Source of the DNA: Metallyticus violacea
Taxonomy: Eukaryota; Arthropoda; Insecta; Mantodea; Metallyticidae
DNA length: 64,000 nucleotides
Assembly: GCA_030762175.1 (NCBI GenBank)
Contig: JAUJEO010000019.1
Location: 5,338,001 to 5,402,000, forward strand
Direction of reading: 5' to 3'
The position numbers and the translations under genes are program-made. The notes under the pieces are model-generated. The model searched no databases. It saw only the letters and a program-made list of their open reading frames with translations, and was not told the DNA's origin. This document shows positions 1 to 12,868 of the stretch, piece after piece (position 1 is the stretch's first letter; each line of letters begins with the position of its first letter).

Positions 1-3000
1 ACTTGTTTGATAGCCTTAGACAAGCATATTATGCGCAAAGAATCTCGAAAAGAAAAAATTTTTTTTTCGAAGTTTGGAAACTTCGTTATAATCACTTTTT
101 TCCGTTTTTATTTAAGATTACTGGTTCTCTTTCATTATACTAGTTTGATAGCCTCAGACAAGCATATTATGCGCAAAGAATCTCGAAAAGATTAAAATTT
201 TATTTCGAAGTTTGGAAACTTCGTTAGAATCACTTTTTTTCCGTTCTTATTTGAGATAACTGGTTCTCTTTCATTATACTAGTTTGATAGCCTCAGACAA
301 ATATATTATGCGCAAAGAATCTCGAAAAGAAAAAATTTTTTTTTCGAAGTTTGGAAACTTCCTTAGAATCACTTTTTTTCCATTCTTATTTGAGATAACT
401 TGTTCTCTTTCATTATACTAGTTGTATAGCCTTAGACAAGCATATTATGCGCAAAGAATCTCGAAAAGAAAAAAATTTTTTTTCGAAGTTTGGAAACTTC
501 GTTAGAATCACTTTTTTTCCGTTCTTATTTAAGATTACTGATTCTCTTTCATTATACTAGTTTGATAGCCTCAGACAAACATATTATGCGCAAAGAATCT
601 CGAAAAGAAAAAAATTTTTTTTCGAAGTTTGGAAACTTCCTTAGAATCACTTTTTTTCCATTCTTATTTGAGATAACTTGTTCTCTTTCATTATACTTGT
701 TTGATAGCCTTAGACAAGCATATTATGCGCAAAGAATCTCGAAAAGAAAAAAATTTTTTTTCGAAGTTTGGAAACTTCGTTATAATCACTTTTATCCGTT
801 TTTATTTAAGATTACTGGTTCTCTTTCATTATACTAGTTTGATAGCCTCAGACAAGCATATTATGCGCAAAGAATCTCGAAAAGAAAAAAATTTTTTTTC
901 GAAGTTTGGAAACTTCGTTAGAATCACTTTTTTTCCGTTCTTATTTAAGATTACTGGTTCTCTTTCATTATACTAGTTTGATAGCCTCAGACAAGCATAT
1001 TATGCGCAAAGAATCTCGAAAAGAAAAAAATTTTTTTTCGAAGTTTGGAAACTTCGTTAGAATCACTTTTTTTCCGTTCTTATTTGAGATAACTTGTTCT
1101 CTTTCATTATACTAGTTTGATAGCCTTAGACAAGCATATTATGCGCAAATATTCTCGAAAAGAAAAAAATTTTTTTTCGAAGTTTGGAAACTTCGTTAGA
1201 ATCACTTTTTTTCCGTTCTTATTTGAGATAACTGGTTCTCTTTCATTATACTAGTTTGATAGCCCCAGAAAAGCATATTATGCGCAAAGAATCTAGAAAA
1301 GAAAAAAATTTTTTTTCGAAGATTGGAAACCTCGTTAGAATCACTTTTTTTCCATTCTTATTTGAGATAACTTCTTCTCTTTCATTATTCTAGATTGATA
1401 GCCTTAGACAAGCATATTATGCGCAAAGAATCTCGAAAAGAAAAAAATTTTTTTTAAGAAGTTTGGAAACTTCGTTAGAATCACTTTTTTTCCGTTCTTA
1501 TTTAAGATAACTTGTTCTCTTTCATTATACTAGTTTGATAGCCTTAGACAAGCATATTATGCGCAAAGAATCTCGAAAAGAAAAAAATTTTTTTTCGAAG
1601 TTTGGAAACTTCGTTATAATCACTTTTTTTCCGTTCTTATTTAAGATTACTGGTTCTCTTTCATTATACTAGTTTGATAGCCTCAGACAAGCATATTATG
1701 CGCAAAGAATCTCGAAAAGAAAAAAATTTTTTTTCGAAGTTTGGAAACTTCGTTAGAATCACTTTTTTTCCATTCTTATTTGAGATAACTTGTTCTCTTT
1801 CATTATACTTGTTTGATAGCCTTAGACAAGCATATTATTCGCAAAGAATCTCGAAAAGAAAAAAAATTTTTTTCGAAGTTTGGAAACTTCCTTAGAATCA
1901 CTTTTTTTCCATTCTTATTTCAGATAACATGTTCTCTTTCATTATACTAGTTTGATAGCCTTAGACAAGCATATTATGGGCAAAGAATCTCGAAAAGAAA
2001 AAAATTTTTTTTCGAATTTTGGAAACTTCGTTAGAATCACTTTTTTTCCGTTCTTATTTAAGATTACTGGTTCTCTTTCATTATACTAGTTTGATAGCCT
2101 CAGACAAGCATATTATGCGCAAAGAATCTCGAAAAGAAAAAAATTTTTTTTCGAAGTTTGGAAACTTCGTTAGAATCACTTTTTTTCCGTTCTTATTTGA
2201 GATAACTTGTTCTCTTTCATTATACTAGTTTGATAGCCTTAGACAAGCATATTATGCGCAAATATTCTCGAGAAGAAAAAAATTTTTTTTCGAAGTTTGG
2301 AAACTTCGTTAGAATCACTTTTTTTCCGTTCTTATTTGAGATTACTGGTTCTCTTTCATTATACTAGTTTGATAGCCTCAGACAAGCATATTATGCGCAA
2401 AGAATCTCGAAAAGAAAAAAATTTTTTTTCGAAGTTTGGAAACTTCCTTAGAATCACTTTTTTTCCATTCTTATTAGAGATAACTTCTTCTCTTTCATTA
2501 TACTTGTTTGATAGCCTTAGACAAGCATATTATGCGCAAAGAATCTCGAAAAGAAAAAAATTTTTTTTCGAAGTTTGGAAACTTCGTTATAATCACTTTT
2601 TTCCGTTTTTATTTAAGATTACTGGTTCTCTTTCATTATACTAGTTTGATAGCCTCAGACAAGCATATTATGCGCAAAGAATCTCGAAAAGAAAAAAATT
2701 TTTTTTCGAAGTTTGGAAACTTCGTTAGAATCACTTTTTTTCCGTTCTTATTTAAGATTACTGGTTCTCTTTCATTATACTAGTTTGAGAGCCTCAGACA
2801 AGCATATTATGCGCAAAGAATCTCGAAAAGAAAAAAATTTTTTTTCGAAGTTTGGAAACTTCGTTAGAATCACTTTTTTTCCGTTCTTATTTGAGATAAC
2901 TTGTTCTCTTTCATTATACTAGTTTGATAGCCTTAGACAAGCATATTATGCGCAAATATTCTCGAAAAGAAAAAAATTTTTTTTCGAGGTTTGGAAACTT

Positions 3001-4030
3001 CGTTAGAATCACTTTTTTTCCGTTCTTATTTGAGATAACTGGTTCTCTTTCATTATACTAGTTTGATAGCCTCAGAAAAGCATATTATGCGCAAAGAATC
3101 TAGAAAAGAAAAAAATTTTTTTTCGAAGATTGGAAACCTCGTTAGAATCACTTTTTTTCCGTTCTTATTTGAGATAACTGGTTCTCTTTCATTATACTAG
3201 TTTGATAGCCTCAGACAAGCATATTATGCGCAAATAATCTGGAAAAGAAAAAAATTTTTTTTCGAAGTTTGGAAACTTCCTTAGAATCACTTTTTTTCCA
3301 TTCTTATTTGAGAAAACTTCTTCTCTTTCATTATTCTAGTTTGATAGCCTTAGACAAGCATATTATGCGCAAAGAATCTCGAAAAGAAAAAAATTTTTTT
3401 TAAGAAGTTTGGAAACTTCGTTATAATCACTTTTTTTCCGTTCTTATTTAAGATTACTGGTTCTCTTTCATTATACTAGTTTGATAGCCTCAGACAAGCA
3501 TATTATGCGCAAAGAATCTCGAAAAGATTAAAATTTTATTTCGAAGTTTGGAAACTTCGTTAGAATCACTTTTTTTCCGTTCTTATTTGAGATAACTGGT
3601 TCTCTTTCATTATACTAGTTTGATAGCCTCAGACAAATATATTATGCGCAAAGAATCTCGAAAAGAAAAAATTTTTTTTTCGAAGTTTGGAAACTTCCTT
3701 AGAATCACTTTTTTTCCATTCTTATTTGAGATAACTTGTTCTCTTTCATTATACTAGTTTGATAGCCTTAGACAAGCATATTATGCGCAAAGAATCTCGA
3801 AAAGAAAAAAATTTTTTTTCGAAGTTTTGAAACTTCGTTAGAATCACTTTTTTTCCGTTCTTATTTAAGATTACTGATTCTCTTTCATTATACTAGTTTG
3901 ATAGCCTCAGACAAGCATATTATGCGCAAAGAATCTCGAAAAGAAAAAAATTTTTTTTCGAAGTTTGGATACTTCCTTAGAATCACTTTTTTTCCATTCT
4001 TATTTGAGATAACTTGTTCTCTTTCATTAT
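1..4030 (+). repeat. Region A, copy 1: 4,030-bp HOR unit (29 monomers)
   Basis: Bases 1 onward reappear from 4,031 with rare differences, so the unit is 4,030 bp, 29 monomers less 1 bp. Private markers shared by the two copies include ctagttgtatag near 419, gatagccccagaaaag near 1,257, and the gattaaaattttatt form of the A/T block near 190. The unit probably extends upstream of the window, so its true boundary is unknown. Inside it, 490-1,260 resembles 2,297-3,067 at an offset of 1,807 bp (13 monomers), an older layer of duplication. Confidence 0.85.
490..3127 (+). repeat. Older 13-monomer (1,807-bp) periodicity in region A
   Basis: Landmarks at 490, 701, 906 and about 1,147 (caaatattctcg) recur at 2,297, 2,508, 2,713 and about 2,954, all 1,807 bp apart, which is exactly 13 × 139. 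The copies differ more from each other than the 4,030-bp copies do (for example gattct versus ggttct near 541 and 2,348), so this duplication is older. From about 3,130 the second copy carries one extra monomer. Confidence 0.7.
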
Positions 4031-5920
4031 ACTTGTTTGATAGCCTTAGACAAGCATATTATGCGCAAAGAATCTCGAAAAGAAAAAATTTTTTTTTCGA
4101 AGTTTGGAAACTTCGTTATAATCACTTTTTTCCGTTTTTATTTAAGATTACTGGTTCTCTTTCATTATACTAGTTTGATAGCCTCAGACAAGCATATTAT
4201 GCGCAAAGAATCTCGAAAAGATTAAAATTTTATTTCGAAGTTTGGAAACTTCGTTAGAATCACTTTTTTTCCGTTCTTATTTGAGATAACTGGTTCTCTT
4301 TCATTATACTAGTTTGATAGCCTCAGACAAATATATTATGCGCAAAGAATCTCGAAAAGAAAAAATTTTTTTTTCGAAGTTTGGAAACTTCCTTAGAATC
4401 ACTTTTTTTCCATTCTTATTTGAGATAACTTGTTCTCTTTCATTATACTAGTTGTATAGCCTTAGACAAGCATATTATGCGCAAAGAATCTCGAAAAGAA
4501 AAAAACTTTTTTTCGAAGTTTGGAAACTTCGTTAGAATCACTTTTTTTCCGTTCTTATTTAAGATTACTGATTCTCTTTCATTATACTAGTTTGATAGCC
4601 TCAGACAAACATATTATGCGCAAAGAATCTCGAAAAGAAAAAAATTTTTTTTCGAAGTTTGGAAACTTCCTTAGAATCACTTTTTTTCCATTCTTATTTG
4701 AGATAACTTGTTCTCTTTCATTATACTTGTTTGATAGCCTTAGACAAGCATATTATGCGCAAAGAATCTCGAAAAGAAAAAAATTTTTTTTCGAAGTTTG
4801 GAAACTTCGTTATAATCACTTTTATCCGTTTTTATTTAAGATTACTGGTTCTCTTTCATTATACTAGTTTGATAGCCTCAGACAAGCATATTATGCGCAA
4901 AGAATCTCGAAAAGAAAAAAATTTTTTTTCGAAGTTTGGAAACTTCGTTAGAATCACTTTTTTTCCGTTCTTATTTAAGATTACTGGTTCTCTTTCATTA
5001 TACTAGTTTGATAGCCTCAGACAAGCATATTATGCGCAAAGAATCTCGAAAAGAAAAAAATTTTTTTTCGAAGTTTGGAAACTTCGTTAGAATCACTTTT
5101 TTTCCGTTCTTATTTGAGATAACTTGTTCTCTTTCATTATACTAGTTTGATAGCCTTAGACAAGCATATTATGCGCAAATATTCTCGAAAAGAAAAAAAT
5201 TTTTTTTCGAAGTTTGGAAACTTCGTTAGAATCACTTTTTTTCCGTTCTTATTTGAGATAACTGGTTCTCTTTCATTATACTAGTTTGATAGCCCCAGAA
5301 AAGCATATTATGCGCAAAGAATCTAGAAAAGAAAAAAATTTTTTTTCGAAGATTGGAAACCTCGTTAGAATCACTTTTTTTCCATTCTTATTTGAGATAA
5401 CTTCTTCTCTTTCATTATTCTAGATTGATAGCCTTAGACAAGCATATTATGCGCAAAGAATCTCGAAAAGAAAAAAATTTTTTTTAAGAAGTTTGGAAAC
5501 TTCGTTAGAATCACTTTTTTTCCGTTCTTATTTAAGATAACTTGTTCTCTTTCATTATACTAGTTTGATAGCCTTAGACAAGCATATTATGCGCAAAGAA
5601 TCTCGAAAAGAAAAAAATTTTTTTTCGAAGTTTGGAAACTTCGTTATAATCACTTTTTTTCCGTTCTTATTTAAGATTACTGGTTCTCTTTCATTATACT
5701 AGTTTGATAGCCTCAGACAAGCATATTATGCGCAAAGAATCTCGAAAAGAAAAAAATTTTTTTTCGAAGTTTGGAAACTTCGTTAGAATCACTTTTTTTC
5801 CATTCTTATTTGAGATAACTTGTTCTCTTTCATTATACTTGTTTGATAGCCTTAGACAAGCATATTATTCGCAAAGAATCTCGAAAAGAAAAAAATTTTT
5901 TTTCGAAGTTTGGAAACTTC
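4031..5920 (+). repeat. Region A, copy 2 (first 1.89 kb only)
   Basis: This copy matches 1-1,890 almost base for base. The differences I noted are t476>c at 4,506 and one base at the A/T boundary (1,866 versus 5,896). The match stops at 5,921, where copy 1 has aaacttccttag and this copy has aaacttcgttag, followed by the gttcatattt marker that opens region B. The break inside a monomer, with register kept, is what homologous unequal exchange between misaligned monomers would leave. Confidence 0.85.
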
Positions 5921-5940
5921 GTTAGAATCACTTTTTTTCC

Positions 5941-7010
5941 GTTCATATTTGAGATAACTTCTCTTTCATTATACTAGTTTGATAGCCTTAGACAAGCATA
6001 TTATGCGCAAAGAATCTCGAAAAGAAAAAAATTTTTTTTCGAAGTTTGGAAACTTCGTTAGAATCACTTTTTTTCCGTTCTTATTTGAGATAACTGGTTC
6101 TCTTTCATTATACTAGTTTGATAGTCTCAGAAAAGCATATTATGCGCAAAGAATCTAGAAAAGAAAAAAATTTTTTTTCGAAGATTGGAAACCTCGTTAG
6201 AATCACTTTTTTTCCGTTCTTATTTGAGATAACTGGTTCTCTTTCATTATACTAGTTTGATAGCCTCAGACAAGCATATTATGCGCAAAGAATCTCGAAA
6301 AGAAAAAAATTTTTTTTCGAAGTTTGGAACTTCCTTAAAATCACTTTTTTTCCATTCTTATTTGAGATAACTTGTTCTCTTTCATTATACTTGTTTGATA
6401 GCCTTAGACAAGCATATTATGCGCAAGGAATCTCGAAAAGAAAAAAATTTTTTTTCGAAGTTTGGAAACTTCGTTAGAATCACTTTTTTTCCGTTCATAT
6501 TTGAGATAACTTCTCTTTCATTATACTAGTTTGATAGCCTTAGACAAGCATATTATGCGCAAAGAATCTCGAAAAGAAAAAAATTTTTTTTCGAAGTTTG
6601 GAAACTTCGTTAGAATCACTTTTTTTCCGTTCTTATTTGAGATAACTGGTTCTCTTTCATTATACTAGTTTGATAGTCTCAGAAAAGCATATTATGCGCA
6701 AAGAATCTAGAAAAGAAAAAAATTTTTTTTCGAAGATTGGAAACCTCGTTAGAATCACTTTTTTTCCGTTCTTATTTGAGATAACTGGTTCTCTTTCATT
6801 ATACTAGTTTGATAGCCTCAGACAAGCATATTATGCGCAAAGAATCTCGAAAAGAAAAAAATTTTTTTTCGAAGTTTGGAACTTCCTTAAAATCACTTTT
6901 TTTCCATTCTTATTTGAGATAACTTGTTCTCTTTCATTATAGTTGTTTGATAGCCTTAGACAAGCATATTATGCGCAAAGAATCTCGTAAAGAAAAAAAT
7001 TTTTTTTCGA
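5941..7010 (+). repeat. 552-bp four-monomer tandem repeat inside HOR copy 1
   Basis: The markers gttcatattt, gatagtctcagaaaag, ctagaaaag with gattggaaacctcg, and ggaacttccttaaaatc occur in that order twice, 552 bp apart. The copies separate near 6,986-7,010, where the second has ctcgtaaag and …cttcctt. A private base, caagg instead of caaag, marks the monomer at about 6,427. The same pair recurs at 9,266/9,818, 15,781/16,333, 21,878/22,430, 25,063/25,615 and 28,666/29,218. Confidence 0.85.
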
Positions 7011-9265
7011 AGTTTGGAAACTTCCTTAGAATCACTTTTTTTCCATTCTTATTTGAGATAACTTGTTCTCTTTTATTATACTTGTTTGATAGCCTTAGAC
7101 AAGCATATTATGCGCAAAGAATCTCGAAAAGAAAAAAATTTTTTTTCGAAGTTTGGAAACTTCGTTATAATCACTTTTTTCCGTTCTTATTTAAGATTAC
7201 TGGTTCTCTTTCATTATACTAGTTTGATAGCCTCAGACAAGCATATTATGCGCAAAGAATCTCGAAAAGAAAAAAATTTTTTTTCGAAGTTTGGAAACTT
7301 CGTTAGAATCACTTTTTTTCCGTTCTTATTTGAGATAACTTGTTCTCTTTCATTATACTAGTTTGATAGCCTCAGACAAGCATATTATGCGCAAAGAATC
7401 TCGAAAAGATTAAAATTTTATTTCGAAGTTTGGAAACTTCGTTAGAATCACTTTTTTTCCGTTCTTATTTGAGATAACTGGTTCTCTTTCATTATACTAG
7501 TTTGATAGCCTCAGACAAGCATATTATGCGCAAAGAATCTCGAAAAGAAAAAAATTTTTTTTCGAAGTTTGGAAACTTCCTTAGAATCACTTTTTTTCCA
7601 TTCTTATTTGAGAAAACTTGTTCTCTTTCATTATACTAGTTTGATAGCCTTAGACAAGCATATTATGCGCAAAGAATGTCGAAAAGAAAAAAATTTTTTT
7701 CGAAGTTTGGAAACTTCGTTAGAATCACTTTTTTTCCGTTCTTATTTAAGATTACTGGTTCTCTTTCATTATACTAGTTTGATAGCCTCAGACAAGCATA
7801 TTATGCGCAAAGAATCTCGAAAAGAAAAAAATTTTTTTTCGAAGTTTGGAAACTTCCTTAGAATCACTTTTTTTCCATTCTTATTTGAGATAACTTGTTC
7901 TCTTTCATTATACTTGTTTGATAGCCTTAGACAAGCATATTATGCGCAAAGAATCTCGAAAAGAAAAAAATTTTTTTTCGAAGTTTGGAAACTTCGTTAT
8001 AATCACTTTTTTCCGTTTTTATTTAAGATTACTGGTTCTCTTTCATTATACTAGTTTGATAGCCTCAGACAAGCATATTATGCGCAAAGAATCTCGAAAA
8101 GAAAAAAATTTTTTTTCGAAGTTTGGAAACTTCGTTAGAATCACTTTTTTTCCGTTCTTATTTAAGATTACTGGTTCTCTTTCATTATACTAGTTTGATA
8201 GCCTCAGACAAGCATATTATGCGCAAAGAATCTAGAAAAGAAAAAAATTTTTTTTCGAAGATTGGAAACCTCGTTAGAATTACTTTTTTTCCGTTCTTAT
8301 TTGAGATAACTGGTTCTCTTTCATTATACTAGTTTGATAGCCTTAGACAAGCATATTATGCGCAAAGAATCTCGTAAAGAAAAAAATTTTTTTTCGAAGT
8401 TTGGAAACTTCCTTAGAATCACTTTTTTTCCATTCTTATTTGAGATAACTTGTTCTCTTTCATTATACTTGTTTGATAGCCTTAGACAAGCATATTATGC
8501 GCAAAGAATCTCGAAAAGAAAAAAATTTTATTTCGAAGTTTGGAAACTTCGTTATAATCACTTTTTTCCGTTCTTATTTAAGATTACTGGTTCTCTTTCA
8601 TTATACTAGTTTGATAGCCTCAGACAAGCATATTATGCGCAAAGAATCTCGAAAAGAAAAAAATTTTTTTTCGAAGTTTGGAAACTTCGTTAGAATCACT
8701 TTTTTTCCATTCTTATTTGAGATAACTTGTTCTCTTTCATTATACTAGTTTGATAGCCTTAGACAAGCATATTATGCGCAAAGAATCTCGAAAAGAAAAA
8801 AATTTTTTTTAAGAAGTTTGGAAACTTCGTTAGAATCACTTTTTTTCCGTTCTTATTTAAGATAACTTGTTCTCTTTCATTATACTAGTTTGATAGCCTT
8901 AGACAAGCATATTATACGCAAAGAATCTCGAAAAGAAAAAAATTTTTTTTCGAAGTTTGGAAACTTCGTTATAATCACTTTTTTTCCGTTCTTATTTAAG
9001 ATTACTGGTTCTCTTTCATTATACTAGTTTGATAGCCTCAGACAAGCATATTATGCGCAAAGAATCTCGAAAAGAAAAAAATTTTTTTTCGAAGTTTGGA
9101 AACTTCGTTAGAATCACTTTTTTTCCATTCTTATTTGAGATAACTTGTTCTCTTTCATTATACTTGTTTGATAGTCTTAGACAAGCATATTATTCGCAAA
9201 GAATCTCGAAAAGAAAAAAATTTTTTTTCGAAGTTTGGAAACTTCGTTAGAATCACTTTTTTTCC
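5941..9265 (+). repeat. Region B HOR copy 1, 3,325 bp (24 monomers)
   Basis: The phase is set by a 136-bp monomer with gttcatattt and a 3-bp deletion (aacttctctttc), which opens every copy of this family. The marker occurs again at 6,493 because 552 bp (four monomers of 136+139+139+138) are tandemly repeated at the start. This copy has two monomers that later copies lost, one with ggaacttccttaaaatc and one with ctcgtaaag after tatagttg. It carries the four-monomer gttagaattac module once. Confidence 0.85.
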
Positions 9266-12200
9266 GTTCATATTTGAGATAACTTCTCTTTCATTATACT
9301 AGTTTGATAGCCTTAGACAAGCATATTATGCGCAAAGAATCTCGAAAAGAAAAAAATTTTTTTTCGAAGTTTGGAAACTTCGTTAGAATCACTTTTTTTC
9401 CGTTCTTATTTGAGATAACTGGTTCTCTTTCATTATACTAGTTTGATAGTCTCAGAAAAGCATATTATGCGCAAAGAATCTAGAAAAGAAAAAAATTTTT
9501 TTTCGAAGATTGGAAACCTCGTTAGAATCACTTTTTTTCCGTTCTTATTTGAGATAACTGGTTCTCTTTCATTATACTAGTTTGATAGCCTCAGACAAGC
9601 ATATTATGCGCAAAGAATCTCGAAAAGAAAAAAATTTTTTTTCGAAGTTTGGAACTTCCTTAAAATCACTTTTTTTCCATTCTTATTTGAGATAACTTGT
9701 TCTCTTTCATTATACTTGTTTGATAGCCTTAGACAAGCATATTATGCGCAAAGAATCTCGAAAAGAAAAAAATTTTTTTTCGAAGTTTGGAAACTTCGTT
9801 AGAATCACTTTTTTTCCGTTCATATTTGAGATAACTTCTCTTTCATTATACTAGTTTGATAGCCTTAGACAAGCATATTATGCGCAAAGAATCTCGAAAA
9901 GAAAAAAATTTTTTTTCGAAGTTTGGAAACTTCGTTAGAATCACTTTTTTTCCGTTCTTATTTGAGATAACTGGTTCTCTTTCATTATACTAGTTTGATA
10001 GTCTCAGAAAAGCATATTATGCGCAAAGAATCTAGAAAAGAAAAAAATTTTTTTTCGAAGATTGGAAACCTCGTTAGAATCACTTTTTTTCCGTTCTTAT
10101 TTGAGATAACTGGTTCTCTTTCATTATACTAGTTTGATAGCCTCAGACAAGCATATTATGCGCAAAGAATCTCGAAAAGAAAAAAATTTTTTTTCGAAGT
10201 TTGGAAACTTCGTTATAATCACTTTTTTCCGTTCTTATTTAAGATTACTGGTTCTCTTTCATTATACTAGTTTGATAGCCTCAGACAAGCATATTATGCG
10301 CAAAGAATCTCGAAAAGAAAAAAATTTTTTTTCGAAGTTTGGAAACTTCGTTAGAATCACTTTTTTTCCGTTCTTATTTGAGATAACTTGTTCTCTTTCA
10401 TTATACTAGTTTGATAGCCTCAGACAAGCATATTATGCGCAAAGAATCTCGAAAAGATTAAAATTTTATTTCGAAGTTTGGAAACTTCGTTAGAATCACT
10501 TTTTTTCCGTTCTTATTTGAGATAACTGGTTCTCTTTCATTATACTAGTTTGATAGCCTCAGACAAGCATATTATGCGCAAAGAATCTCGAAAAGAAAAT
10601 AATTTTTTTTCGAAGTTTGGAAACTTCCTTAGAATCACTTTTTTTCCATTCTTATTTGAGAAAACTTGTTCTCTTTCATTATACTAGTTTGATAGCCTTA
10701 GACAAGCATATTATGCGAAAAGAATGTCGAAAAGAAAAAAATTTTTTTCGAAGTTTGGAAACTTCGTTAGAATCACTTTTTTTCCGTTCTTATTTAAGAT
10801 TACTGGTTCTCTTTCATTATACTAGTTTGATAGCCTCAGACAAGCATATTATGCGCAAAGAATCTCGAAAAGAAAAAAATTTTTTTTCGAAGTTTGGAAA
10901 CTTCCTTAGAATCACTTTTTTTCCATTCTTATTTGAGATAACTTGTTCTCTTTCATTATACTTGTTTGATAGCCTTAGACAAGCATATTATGCGCAAAGA
11001 ATCTCGAAAAGAAAAAAAATTTTTTTCGAAGTTTGGAAACTTCGTTATAATCACTTTTTTCCGTTTTTATTTAAGATTACTGGTTCTCTTTCATTATACT
11101 AGTTTGATAGCCTCAGACAAGCATATTATGCGCAAAGAATCTCGAAAAGAAAAAAATTTTTTTTCGAAGTTTGGAAACTTCGTTAGAATCACTTTTTTTC
11201 CGTTCTTATTTAAGATTACTGGTTCTCTTTCATTATACTAGTTTGATAGCCTCAGACAAGCATATTATGCGCAAAGAATCTAGAAAAGAAAAAAATTTTT
11301 TTTCGAAGATTGGAAACCTCGTTAGAATTACTTTTTTTCCGTTCTTATTTGAGATAACTGGTTCTCTTTCATTATACTAGTTTGATAGCCTTAGACAAGC
11401 ATATTATGCGCAAAGAATCTCGTAAAGAAAAAAATTTTTTTTCGAAGTTTGGAAACTTCCTTAGAATCACTTTTTTTCCATTCTTATTTGAGATAACTTG
11501 TTCTCTTTCATTATACTTGTTTGATAGCCTTAGACAAGCATATTATGCGCAAAGAATCTCGAAAAGAAAAAAATTTTTTTTCGAAGTTTGGAAACTTCGT
11601 TATAATCACTTTTTTCCGTTTTTATTTAAGATTACTGGTTCTCTTTCATTATACTAGTTTGATAGCCTCAGACAAGCATATTATGCGCAAAGAATCTCGA
11701 AAAGAAAAAAATTTTTTTTCGAAGTTTGGAAACTTCGTTAGAATCACTTTTTTTCCGTTCTTATTTAAGATTACTGGTTCTCTTTCATTATACTAGTTTG
11801 ATAGCCTCAGACAAGCATATTATGCGCAAAGAATCTAGAAAAGAAAAAAATTTTTTTTCGAAGATTGGAAACCTCGTTAGAATTACTTTTTTTCCGTTCT
11901 TATTTGAGATAACTGGTTCTCTTTCATTATACTAGTTTGATAGCCTTAGACAAGCATATTATGCGCAAAGAATCTCGTAAAGAAAAAAATTTTTTTTCGA
12001 AGTTTGGAAACTTCCTTAGAATCACTTTTTTTCCATTCTTATTTGAGATAACTTGTTCTCTTTCATTATACTTGTTTGATAGCCTTAGACAAGCATATTA
12101 TGCGCAAAGAATCTCGAAAAGAAAAAAATTTTATTTCGAAGTTTGGAAACTTCGTTATAATCACTTTTTTCCGTTCTTATTTAAGATTACTGGTTCTCTT

Positions 12201-12868
12201 TCATTATACTAGTTTGATAGCCTCAGACAAGCATATTATGCGCAAAGAATCTCGAAAAGAAAAAAATTTTTTTTCGAAGTTTGGAAACTTCGTTAGAATC
12301 ACTTTTTTTCCATTCTTATTTGAGATAACTTGTTCTCTTTCATTATACTAGTTTGATAGCCTTAGACAAGCATATTATGCGCAAAGAATCTCGAAAGGAA
12401 AAAAATTTTTTTTAAGAAGTTTGGAAACTTCGTTAGAATCACTTTTTTTCCGTTCTTATTTAAGATAACTTGTTCTCTTTCATTATACTAGTTTGATAGC
12501 CTTAGACAAGCATATTATGCGCAAAGAATCTCGAAAAGAAAAAAATTTTTTTTCGAAGTTTGGAAACTTCGTTATAATCACTTTTTTTCCGTTCTTATTT
12601 AAGATTACTGGTTCTCTTTCATTATACTAGTTTGATAGCCTCAGACAAGCATATTATGCGCAAAGAATCTCGAAAAGAAAAAAATTTTTTTTCGAAGTTT
12701 GGAAACTTCGTTAGAATCACTTTTTTTCCATTCTTATTTGAGATAACTTGTTCTCTTTCATTATACTTGTTTGATAGCCTTAGACAAGCATATTATTCGC
12801 AAAGAATCTCGAAAAGAAAAAAATTTTTTTTCGAAGTTTGGAAACTTCGTTAGAATCACTTTTTTTCC
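9266..12868 (+). repeat. Region B HOR copy 2, 3,603 bp (26 monomers)
   Basis: Relative to copy 1 it lacks two monomers at the junction near 10,134-10,200 (-277 bp) and has the four-monomer module duplicated (+555 bp): 3325-277+555 = 3603. Both 136-bp markers (9,266 and 9,818) are present. Private changes include gaaaataattt near 10,595 and gcgaaaagaatgtcg near 10,715, both inherited by copies 3 and 5. Confidence 0.85.
11171..12280 (+). repeat. 555-bp four-monomer duplication in HOR copy 2
   Basis: Landmarks at 11,171, 11,382 and 11,521 repeat at 11,726, 11,937 and 12,076, so the offset is 555 bp (four monomers less one base). The tell-tale change is gttagaattac in place of gttagaatcac, near 11,336 and again near 11,891. 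The duplicates differ at the last A/T block (T8 versus TTTTATTT). The doubled form is also in HOR copies 3, 5 and 7; copies 1, 4, 6 and 8 have the single form. Confidence 0.85.

Noticed and set aside
11100..11250. Yeast-type replication origin consensus in the T-rich half
   Set aside because: tttttatttaag resembles the ARS core in composition but does not fit its purine/pyrimidine positions, and any AT-rich repeat would give near matches.
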